Made by a program: the position numbers and the translations under genes. A DNA stretch of 64,000 nucleotides from Ampullaceana balthica (lineage: Eukaryota; Mollusca; Gastropoda; Lymnaeidae): contig CALYLW010000316.1 of the NCBI GenBank assembly GCA_944989445.1, positions 620,001-684,000 of the forward strand, read 5' to 3'. This document shows, piece after piece, positions 25,100 through 34,074 of this stretch; the stretch's first letter is position 1; each line of letters opens with the position of its first letter. Below the pieces are notes generated by a model. It saw nothing but the letters and a program-made list of their open reading frames with translations, ran no database searches and was not told the origin of the DNA.

Positions 25100-25677
25100 T
25101 TTGTTAATGGTAAACTGTTCCATCTTCCGCTGGCCTGAGATCCATAGGTAGCTGGGCTTTTCGTCCATACATAATTTCAAAAGCAGTGCACCTGGTTGAG
25201 GCATGTACAGATTTGGTATGCACTGGTATATTGTTCAGTGGTGGTGCCTTCTTGCTGGGATTTTGGCTTTAGGACAAAACATTTTGTTAGGCGTTGACAT
25301 ATTGGTGTACGTGATGCTTCATTCTCTTCCAATAACAGCGTTCAGAGATTGTGGCTGTCTTATCTCTGCCAAAATGGTCGTCGAAATTTGGGTTGACATG
25401 AAACGTCTTCAGGATATTTGGCAGGTGACTTATTGAGAACTTTCTTTTCACCATGGTAAAGAAACAATCCCCTCTTTTGCTTGAAAAGGCTTTCCAGTTT
25501 GTCTAAATTGTGACTTGGCATTTGACCGTTTCTCTGAAGGTTAGTCATGGATCCACTGGGGCACTTAAATTTCGTTGTAGAGTAGGATTGTAAAAGCTGA
25601 TCATACAGTTGATCTTCCATGGTAGACAAAGTTTGAGCACTCGTCGTTTTGGAGGTTATTTTATAGTGACCAAACAT
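25100..25677 (-). pseudogene. Decayed integrase/transposase with deleted catalytic core
   Basis: Read from 25677 down the minus strand. The first part (MEDQLYDQLL..STTKFK, then KRGLFLYHGEKKVL) resembles the N-terminal region of KRBA2/Ginger-type integrase proteins. After a frame change comes DDHFGRDKTATISERCYWKR, a degenerate zinc-binding H/C region preceding an integrase core. PLNNIPV and then STRCTAFEIMYGRK follow almost at once; the latter motif normally lies after the DDE catalytic core, so most of the core appears deleted. Stops and frameshifts confirm a pseudogene. It is the remains of the coding part of the element 23254-25925. Confidence 0.6.
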
Positions 25678-26140
25678 GTGTTTTTAAAGTTGCGAAATCC
25701 GATTAGATGACTCTGTAAAGATTGGCCTAATCCAACAAGGTTGCCACCATTCGCAACTTTATACTATACTCATTTATATTTATGGATTTCAAAAGAAATA
25801 CGGCTGGTTTAAAATAAAATAATAGGGCGCGACGAGGTCAGAAGTTCTTTTGAATGCAGATTAATTAACTAGGCCAGATTATACCCGGGTATATTCTGGT
25901 CAGGGGTTTAATCTGGCCTGTTACACCGGCATGCATTTGTATACATTTTACGTGTCACACTGAGCTCGGTCCAGCAATCGGTGACCAGACCTTTCCCATC
26001 TCCTACCCCCCCCCTTCGGGGTTATACAGCAAAGGAGAGTTAAGGCAGATTAAGTCTGTAAATGTTTGTCGCGTTTGAACATGATCAATACTTTTAATTA
26101 TGTCTAATATATAAGGGATTTATAGTCAAAAACTTTGTTA

Positions 26141-26771
26141 TTAAGGGGGTTGTTTATTATATCCCTTATATTAACTTCAAAATCTTGTCTCTCTGTCTCT
26201 CGTCATCTCTTCGTGCGTCGGACGGAAAAACAAAAGTAAAAATGACCCACTTCCCGTGATGCCATCGAGCTGAAATTTGGGACATAGACTCGTGTCACCT
26301 AACAATGCATTGTATCAAAATTTCAGATCGATTGAAAGTTCACGCGTTGATGCCACCCGTCGATGTCCACACCCTCTCCCGGCCCTTGCCCCGGTTTTTT
26401 CTAGCCAGGGGAGATAATTCGGTTTCAGTCTGTAAATGTTTGTCTTTGAACATAATCAATACTTTTAGTTATGTCATACATAAGGGATTTATAGTCAAAA
26501 CCTTTGTTTTTACGGGGTTGTTTAATTAAATCCCTTATACTTATAATTAACTTCGAAATCGTGTCAGTCGTTATCTCATCATCTCTCTCTGTCGTTCGCG
26601 GGCGGGCGGAAAAACAAAAGTAAAAAATAACCCACTTCCCGTGATGCCATCGATCTGAAATTTGGGACATAGACTCGTGTCACCTAACAATGCATTGTAT
26701 CTAAAGTTCAGATCGATCGAAAGTACCGTAATTAAATTAATGCATTTTTAGTTTATTTCTATAGAACATAT
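26141..26771. repeat. Degenerate dispersed/tandem repeat, two more units
   Basis: Units at about 26141-26500 and 26501-26771 both contain TAACTTC(A/G)AAATC(T/G)TGTC, GGCGGAAAAACAAAAGTAAA, CCGTGATGCCATCGA, ATAGACTCGTGTCACCTAAC and CAATGCAT, as in 22926-23249. The first unit also has the GTTGATGCCACCCGTCGATG block. The hAT element 26772-30622 is inserted in the second unit. Confidence 0.7.
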
Positions 26772-26830
26772 CAGTGGCGTAGCTAGAACTTTTGCCGCCC
26801 GGGGCGGTCTCCAATTTGCCGCCCCTTTTA

Positions 26831-27075
26831 GGGGCCGTCCATAAATGACGTCACGCATCTGGGGGGTGGGAGGGATTCACACATTTGTGACGATGTGTGA
26901 AGAGGGGGGATGTTTAATAAATGTGACGCCACATCAAAATGCGCAACTTTATATAAAAGTTTCACTTATATATTTGATTACTGACAATTTATTTAATGAC
27001 GTTTTACATGGCTTCATGCGTGTTACGATAGTATAGTGCAACCTTACACTAAAAACATACTTATATGACAAAAAA
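26831..27075. mobile_element. PIF/Harbinger-like MITE, copy C, right half lost
   Basis: It starts GGGGCCGTCCATAAATGACG after TTA and follows copies A and B to the ACTAAAAACATACTTATATG region, after which the right half and right inverted repeat are absent. It has the same position relative to the hAT end as copy A, so it was in the common ancestor of the two hAT elements. Confidence 0.75.
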
Positions 27076-27185
27076 TAATGAATAACATAAATCAATAATT
27101 GTAATTGCAGCGAATTAAAGGTGGGAAACATTTTCACCATTGCATGCCATATTTATGTAAGCAGAAATAAAAGAGGCCGCATAAA

Positions 27186-29576
27186 ATGCATCTTCTGTAT
27201 GGGACCCATCCACCAAAGAAAACATTGATAAACTAGAACAAATTCAAAAAAGAGCTGCCAGAGTCATTACTGGAGAATATTCGAAACTGACAAGAGTAAC
27301 ACCATTAGTTAAATCATAATGTTAGTTAAATCATAATCATTAGTTAAAACTATAATGGATGAGAATGTTCCAACAAAACTAACATCAAATAAAATTAACA
27401 AATGCTGGTTCAATTCTAGATTGAAAAAGCTATGCAAACTAAAAGAGAACTTATTTAAGAAATATAAAGCTACCAATTCATATAGGATACACAAAAAATA
27501 CTTAAAGATTAAACACTTGACACAAAAACTTAGTCGGAACCTCCAAAATGAATATATAAACAATGTAATTACCAAAGATAACAATAAAAACTTATGGTCC
27601 TTTATCAAATCTAAAAAAATGGAACCTTCAGGAATAGCCACACTAAAAGGCTCAAATAATAAAACCTATAATGATAATGAAACTAAAGCTAATATCCTTA
27701 ACACATATTTTGCATCATCTTTTTCTGCCTCAGGCGACAAGGAAGTTTTAATAAATTTAAATAAAATGGAGGAAATAGGTAACATAACTGTAGATGAGAT
27801 AGGTATACATTCACTCCTAAAAAACTTAAAAATAAACAAAGCTACTGGCCCAGATGATTTGCCTGCAAGATTATTAAAAGAACTAAGCAATGAACTGTCC
27901 CCAATCCTTGTAGTTCTCTTTCAAGCCTCTCTAAACCAGGGTAAAGTGCCCCAGGATTGGAAATTAGCTAATGTAAGTCCACTCTTTAAGAAAGGGGATA
28001 AATCAGACCCTGGTAATTACAGGCCTGTATCACTTACTAGTATCACCTGTAAATTACTAGAACACATAATATATAGTAGAATAGTTAACCACCTTGACAA
28101 ATATAATGCCCTATGCCCACATCAACACGGCTTTAGAAAAAACAGATCATGTGAAACACAATTAATAGGTTTAATAGATGAACTATCAAAAGGCTTGGAC
28201 AAAAATGATCAAATAGATACAATATTACTAGACTTCTCAAAAGCATTTGACAAAGTTCACCACCTTAGTTTACTTAAAAAACTTAACTACTTTGGAATCT
28301 CAGGTTCCTTACATCACTGGATCCAAGACTTCCTTTTGGGCAGGGAGCAAACTGTAATAATTAATGGATCTAAATCTGCACCAATAAAGGTTAACTCAGG
28401 AGTTCCACAAGGAACTGTGCTAGGTCCCTTACTCTTTTTAATTTATATAAATGATTTACCCAACAACATCTCAACAGGTACAAAAGTTAGGCTATTTGCT
28501 GATGATTGTATAATCTATAGAACAATTAAATCAGAACAAGATAGCAAAATTTTACAAAAAGACTTAGATGAATTGATAAAATGGGAAACTAACTGGAGTA
28601 TGTCTTTCCATCCAGAAAAGTGTCAACTGTTAAGAGTAACAAAGAAAAAGAAACAAATAAATTCAAAATATTACATTCATGGAAAAGAACTGACCCAAAC
28701 TAAAGATGCAAAATACTTAGGAGTCTTAATAAATGAGAAACTATCATGGAATCCCCATGTCAATGAAGTTATTAAAAAATCAAACAAAACCTTAGGCTTT
28801 ATAAAAAAGGAACTTTAACAAATGTAATAGAGATATAAAACTAAAATGCTACCTCACTTTGGTGAGACCTGCACTAGAATATGCATCTTCTGTATGGGAC
28901 CCATCCACCAAAGAAAACATTGATAAACTAGAACAAATTCAAAAAAGAGCTGCCAGATTCATTACTGGAGAATATTCGAAACTGACAAGAGTAACACCAT
29001 TAGTTAAATCATTAAACCTTGAAACACTAGAGGATAGAAGAACCAAGAGCAAAGTAGTAATCATACATAAAGCAATTAATTCTAATTTAGAAATACAACA
29101 CAAAGATAACTTAATACAACCCTCAGATAGACATAAGGATAAAAACACCTTTCTTATTCCGTATGCAAGAACAAACACATACACGTTTTCCTTCTTCCCG
29201 TCCGGAATTCGGGCGTGGAATGGGTTGCCTGAAGAATCCAGGAAAACCAACACTTTATCAACATTTAAATCTCTAATAAAAATGCAGGACTAAACACAAA
29301 CCATAGATAAGCGTAGGACGCAATAATCTTCTGTATAGAAGGAGCGTCTGTAAACAGATAAGATAAGATAACAAACACATACAAGTTTTCCTTCTTCCCG
29401 TCCGGAATTCGGGCGTGGAATGGGTTGCCAGAAGAATCCAGGAAAACCAACACTTTATCAACATTTAAATCTCTAATAAAAATGCAGGACTAAACACAAA
29501 CCATAGATAAGCGTAGGACGCAATAATCTTCTGTATAGAAGGAGCGTCTGTAAACAGATAAGATAAGATAAATGAT
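27186..29576 (+). mobile_element. CR1/Jockey-group LINE, recent copy with rearranged ends
   Basis: It contains an ORF2 reverse transcriptase (27355-28818) and the C-terminal frame (28859-29293). It has a 3' tail ending AGATAAGATAAGATA at about 29370, and then a direct second copy of the last 200 bp (about 29375-29576). At the 5' end, 27186-27314 duplicates the internal segment 28880-29008. It interrupts the hAT element 26772-30622. No endonuclease domain is present, so it is a 5'-truncated copy. A nearly identical copy lies at 46661-47364. Confidence 0.92.
27355..29293 (+). pseudogene. LINE ORF2 reverse transcriptase, frameshifted
   Basis: The first frame (487 codons) has reverse transcriptase motifs in order: TGPDDLPARLLKEL, WKLANVSPLFKKGD, NYRPVSLTSI, HGFRKNRSCETQL, DFSKAFDKVHH, GVPQGTVLGPLLFLIYINDL, then FADD (the catalytic YADD box, here with Phe) and KYLGV. 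The second frame (28859-29293) continues with [15 protein letters not shown] and [14 protein letters not shown], as in CR1-type ORF2. One extra A in the A-run near 28805-28811, compared with the copy at 46661-47364, breaks the frame. An intact protein is therefore not made from this copy. It copies RNA into DNA at the target site in the family at large. Confidence 0.92.
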
Positions 29577-30621
29577 ATACCTATAATCACACACTTATAA
29601 AAATACAAGTTACTTTTTTTAAAGGCCACACGAAAGTTATTGGGGTCACAGGTCCCCCCCCCCAATGAGACAAAACATATTCCAAAGTTACACCCCAAAA
29701 AACATTACCAATTAATATGCTTTTATTTTGTATTTATAGATAAATGATTTTATTTTACAAACAAAGAAATGGTATACATTAGTATGTAAACGTATTTATA
29801 CATTTACTTTACTAGAAAGTAGAAAAATCTTGCAATATGCTATCAAAATTATTTTTAATAAGCAACTGATATCGTTTTACTAGTTACTTCTTCAGATGTC
29901 AATTTTAAATATTTATGCCTATTGTGGTGTTTATTAACGGATAAAATTTGAATATTTTCATATTTTTGTCATCATTCAAATTATTTACACATTACTTTAA
30001 TAGGATAGGTGTAACATTTTTAATGGATAACTGTATTTTAATTTTTAAAAAGTAAAAAATATTTGTCCTACTTTAATGAAATAAAAACAAAATAAATTTA
30101 ATTTTTAATAATTCCCTTACAATAATTTTCTGAAAACTGAAACAGTAATATAAATTACTACTTGCAAGTTAAACACATTATTTGAACCAACATGCTATGT
30201 AGGTACTTGTTCGCACATCATTCTGCGCATGTGGAAATTCCACCAAAAACAGTCGGGGCAATATTAATAGCACGTATTATTCGGCCCAGCTGTGATGTGT
30301 TTCTGTGTGTAGTTTTCATATAAAAGTGTCATCTGTGACGTATACCGATTAATTTTCCAAACCAATATTTTCCTTTTTAAAAAAATATAAATCTTATATT
30401 TTTAAGGGGTTTGCGTTAGTTATAACATCCACTATGAAATTAAACAAATGTGCGACCCGTTAATTAAGACTCGAAATTACGAATATTGTTTTTCACATGG
30501 TTTGCCCCTTCAAAAGAAGAAGGTTGGTTGTCGGCAATGGCTGTACTTTACAAATGCCGCCCCCCTTATATGTGCCGCCCGGGGCGGACCGCCCCCACCG
30601 CCCCCCTCTAGCTACGCCACT
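29577..30621. other. Interior of the hAT element, non-coding
   Basis: Up to about 29810 the sequence matches the other hAT copy (near 9820-9990, including a C-run and ACAAACAAAGAAATGGTATA). From about 30420 it matches the other copy near 12290-12480 up to the right end. The stretch between is AT-rich and without a frame. Confidence 0.6.
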
Positions 30622-30622
30622 G

Positions 30623-31240
30623 GAACATATCATATGTCATATGTAATTCAAATTTACGGTTTGTTATTGTTTTTCTTTCACGTGCCCAGTTGAGTTCACA
30701 AGTTGACGCCACCCGTCGATGTCCTTACCCCTTCCCGTCCCTTCCCCCGGTTTTATAGCCAGGAAATATTTCTCGGTGTCAGTCTGTAAATGTTTGTCGC
30801 GTTTGAACATAATTTACATAATCAATACATTTAGTTGTCTCATATATACGGAATTTATAGTCAAAAACTTTGTTTTTAAGGGGTTGTTTATTAATATTTT
30901 CCTTTCGCACGGTGCGGTGCGTATTATAAAAAATATTGACGATACTTTTAAAAAATAGATTCCCGATCTGTAAATGTTTATGCTAATATGTCACGCGGTG
31001 ACATTATATTCAACATGTTTATATAACCCTTTTCCCATGATCAAATCAAGCTGAAATTTAGCAGGCAGACTGTAGTGGTTTTAAATTATTTTTTTTACTA
31101 TAAATCCTTTATATATGTGACATAACTAAAATTTTGGAATTTTTGGTTTGTCGTGTGATGCATATTATAATGAACATACTTTTACTTATGTCTCGTAAAT
31201 AAAGGATTTATAGTCAAAAACTTTTTTGTTTACGTTTTTT
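30623..31240. repeat. Degenerate dispersed repeat, continuation after the hAT element
   Basis: After the hAT element, the repeat seen at 26501-26771 and 22926-23249 resumes with CACGTGCCCAGTTGAGTTCA and GTTGACGCCACCCGTCGATG, followed by CAGTCTGTAAATGTTTGTCG and GGATTTATAGTCAAAAAC(T) blocks, the last repeated at about 30850 and 31200. It confirms that the hAT landed inside this repeat. Confidence 0.65.
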
Positions 31241-32033
31241 TTAAAATTATTTGGTTTCCGCGGCCCGTGGAGTTAATGATAATGCATAACATTATTGAAA
31301 TCAGTAGTTTAAAAAATATATCTTTTGTCGATGGAGGAATCACATCTCCGTGGCTCCGTGATTATAGCCAACGTCATGGCGGTGGCGTCTCATGGATGCA
31401 CTTTCGATATTATACTATTATTTGGACCTCCAATCCCGGTAAGTTAAATAATTTAAAGCATAGATAAGAGAAAAAATTTAATATAAAAAAGAATAGATAG
31501 CATATTACCGCATACTAAATATTAGAAGAAGAAAAAATTGAAGAATTTCAATCACTGACTGAGACACAAGTTAAACTATAAATTTTTAAATTATTATTAT
31601 AATCATTATAATGAATGTCAATGTAGAAGTAGAATATTAGAATATAAATTCTGAGATTATAAACAATTAGGTATTGAAAAACTGTCTCAAGTGTCTGTTC
31701 TGTACTGTGTAGATACTGGTATGGCATGATATGGCATGGTAATATATGGCATGGCATCCGTCTGTCCTCAGGGACGATGGCGATGGCGGTGACTCCTGCT
31801 CCTAGCCCCCCCCCCAAACCTTTCTCCTGGCTCTTCACTCGTAGCTGTTACTGTTAGTGACATTAGTGTGGCTTCCACAGCTTACTAAGTATAACTAAGT
31901 TAAGTTACTTGAGTGTCCTCACGGACCCTGGACCGCTAGGGCCAGAGGGTGTGCTCCTCAGCCATTGTCATTTTGTAGATACTATTATTTTTTAATTAAT
32001 GGAAACCACCCATTTATGTCTTAATTGTGCTTG
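31241..32033. other. Intergenic sequence, possible old repeat remnants
   Basis: No gene is seen. Around 31715-31755 there is a small repeat of ATGGCATG(A/G)-type units. The stretch 31745-31800 (GTCTGTCCTCAGGGACGATG) vaguely resembles the 3' region of the LINE at 57872-58390 on the minus strand, but not enough to call. Confidence 0.3.
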
Positions 32034-33593
32034 GGGGCCGTTCATAAATGATGTCACGCACCTAGGGGGGAGGGGGGGGTCCACACATTTGTGACGTTGT
32101 GTGAGAGGGCGAGGGGTGTTTTAGAAATGTGACATCACATCAAAACTCTCAACTTTAAATAAAAGTTCCATTTATTAAATACTAGCAGACCCGTCGTGCG
32201 TTGCAACGATCTCAGTAAAAAGGAATACATATATAGATAAAAAATAAATTACTCTAAGGATCACCAGGCCCATCAGTTAACATATGATGCTCGAAAATCA
32301 GTTCATTTTCATTACAAATCTATAAATATATTTATCTATATTGCTCAATATCGTGTAAAATTGAATGGGGAATAAAATAGTTTAGTAAAAACACATTTAG
32401 GGGCCCCCAGCCCCGAGGAAATGGACATTAGGAGTTCAGTGCCCTATAGTAATTTAATATAGGCTCTTAAGTTTTAAATTAAACTAATTTTTATTTAGCT
32501 AATATAAAAAAAAACATTAGGTGGCCCCCAGGCCCATTTGATTCAAGATGTACATTTTGAAAACCTGTTCATTTAAATTCAGTTTCAGCATGGATATATT
32601 TTGCAAAAATGTTAAAAACTGAGTGGGAAATAATATCTTAGAGTATACCAAAAAGACATTTGGGGCCCCCAGCCCTGAATGATTGAATAGTAGACGTACA
32701 GTGCCCTTTTTTTATTTTAATATAGGCTATAAAGTTTTTATATACAAATTTTGGTTAAGATCTATTCAATTACTCGGTAGCTATCACATAAACTAATTTT
32801 TATATAGCTCATATAAGCAAAAATAATGACATTAAGGGCCCCAGGGCCCAATTAGTGCAAGATGTCAAGTTCAAAACACCAGTTTATTTCAATCAATTTC
32901 ATAGTGGATATATTTCTCTATATTTATCTAGATCTTTAATACTTGAATGGGGAATAAAATCTTAAACGTTTATGAAAAAAGACATTTTGGGCCCCCAGCC
33001 CCGAAGAAAGGGACATTAGGAAATAAGTGCCCTATAGTATTTCAATATTGGCTACCAAGTTGTTAAATACAAAGTTTGGTTAAGATTCATCAATTTGCCT
33101 AATAGCTAACGCTTAAAGTAATTTTTATTTGGCTCATATAAGAAAAAAATCATATTATGGGCCCCCGGCGCCCCATGAGTGTTAAATATTGCAAAAAAGT
33201 TGCCAGTTACCATCCCAGGAAAGTACTCAAAAGTCTCCAAAAGTTTCATGGTGATCGGATGAATGGTTTAGTCAGCTATAAAGGACATACATACATACAT
33301 ACTTTGATTTTTATATATATAGATTTGATTTCTTACTATTTATTTTATGACGTTTTACATGGCTTCACGCCTGTTCCGATATTAGAATTAGAGTGCAGCC
33401 TTACACTAAATACATACTTAAATGACAAAAAAAAGTGATTTGAAACATGCTTTTTCAAATAGAAAATTACAGCTTTTATGGGGGGGGGAAGCTTTGTGAC
33501 ATCCTATTGGAGGGGGGGGTGTAATTTTTGTGACGATGCATGACAATGGGGGAGGGGGAGTGAAATCGTGTGACGTAATTTATGGACGGCCCC
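32034..33593. mobile_element. PIF/Harbinger-like MITE, copy D, split by a nested repeat
   Basis: Starts GGGGCCGTTCATAAATGATG and ends with an inverse (AATTTATGGACGGCCCC), flanked by TTG on both sides. Left and right parts match copies A and B, but a 1.14 kb insertion (32183-33322) interrupts it. The TTG flank departs from TTA yet keeps the 3-bp length. Confidence 0.75.
32183..33322. repeat. Interspersed repeat nested in MITE copy D, internally repetitive
   Basis: The insert starts ACTAGCAGACCCGTCGTGCG and ends with (ACAT)n and TTTTTATATATATAGAT. It contains four imperfect repeats of about 280 bp, each with a GGGCCCC(C/A)AG(C/G)CC block (about 32400, 32525, 32660, 32835, 32990, 33160), and TAATTTTTAT(T/A)TAGCTCATAT blocks. 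No frame is open. Such ends are common in an abundant class of invertebrate repeats whose class I cannot name with confidence. Confidence 0.6.
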
Positions 33594-34074
33594 TTGGCTT
33601 ATCTTCTTCACAATCATTAATCACTTTGAATGGGAATGGGGGAAAAACCTTGGAAGAAGATGGGATTGTTAAATATTGGTTTTTGTTAATTAAGTATTAC
33701 GTTTTAAAAAGTCTGTTATTAAAACTTTGGATTCATAATTTAATAGAATAAAATGGACTAGCAGATAAATTCTATTTAAAATCAGTTTTCCAGAATGGTA
33801 AAAGGTGCTACAAGATTATTTAGTTGTTTTGACCCATGTGAACTGTCAGTGCACTCATTCACTCATGAGTACAATACCCAAGAGCTGAAACAAAATTTCA
33901 CATTTCATTATAATAACAATTTTGTTAATCTATAAGTCTATACATTAACTATATTTCATGATAGATTTAAAATATATTTTTGGATTTAAGTCAAATGACT
34001 TTAAAAAAAATTAATTTAAATATGGTTGACTGTTTCAAAAACAATTGATGCATTTTCATCCATGGTCCATACAG
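33594..34074. other. Sequence before the first recognised exon of the M1AP-like gene
   Basis: AT-rich. No initiation exon for the downstream gene could be recognised here; the acceptor for exon 34075 has the upstream TCCATACAG. Confidence 0.4.

Larger units (their letters stand above)
23254..25925 (-). mobile_element. Ginger-like (integrase) DNA transposon flanked by CCGG
   Basis: The ends TGTAACAGGCCAGATTAAAC and its inverse form an inverted repeat of more than 35 bp (with ACCCCTGACCAGAATATACC just inside), and the element is flanked by CCGG at 23250-23253 and 25926-25929. The minus strand near the right end holds remnants of a Gypsy-like integrase (25100-25677). Termini beginning TGT and a 4-bp duplication with an LTR-type integrase fit the Ginger group; the assignment is by family features I know, not by search. 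Inside are a CR1-tail copy, a 21-unit minisatellite and a LINE fragment, so the element has been used as landing ground. Confidence 0.75.
26772..30622. mobile_element. 3.85-kb hAT element with exact 8-bp target duplication
   Basis: The ends CAGTGGCGTAGCTAG and CTAGCTACGCCACTG are identical to those of the element at 9198-12518. The flanks are GAACATAT on both sides (26764-26771 and 30623-30630), exact. Inside are a truncated Harbinger-like MITE (26831-27075) at the same place as in the other copy, sequence shared with that copy (27115-27185 and 29577-29810), and a CR1-like LINE splitting that shared sequence. No transposase frame remains. It was probably mobilised in trans. Confidence 0.92.

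Noticed and set aside
31267..31467. Possible first exon (66 codons, ATG) of the M1AP-like gene
   Set aside because: Its translation does not resemble the family's N terminus, and it lies next to the degenerate repeat; a donor GTAAGT at 31439 exists but gives no supported link.
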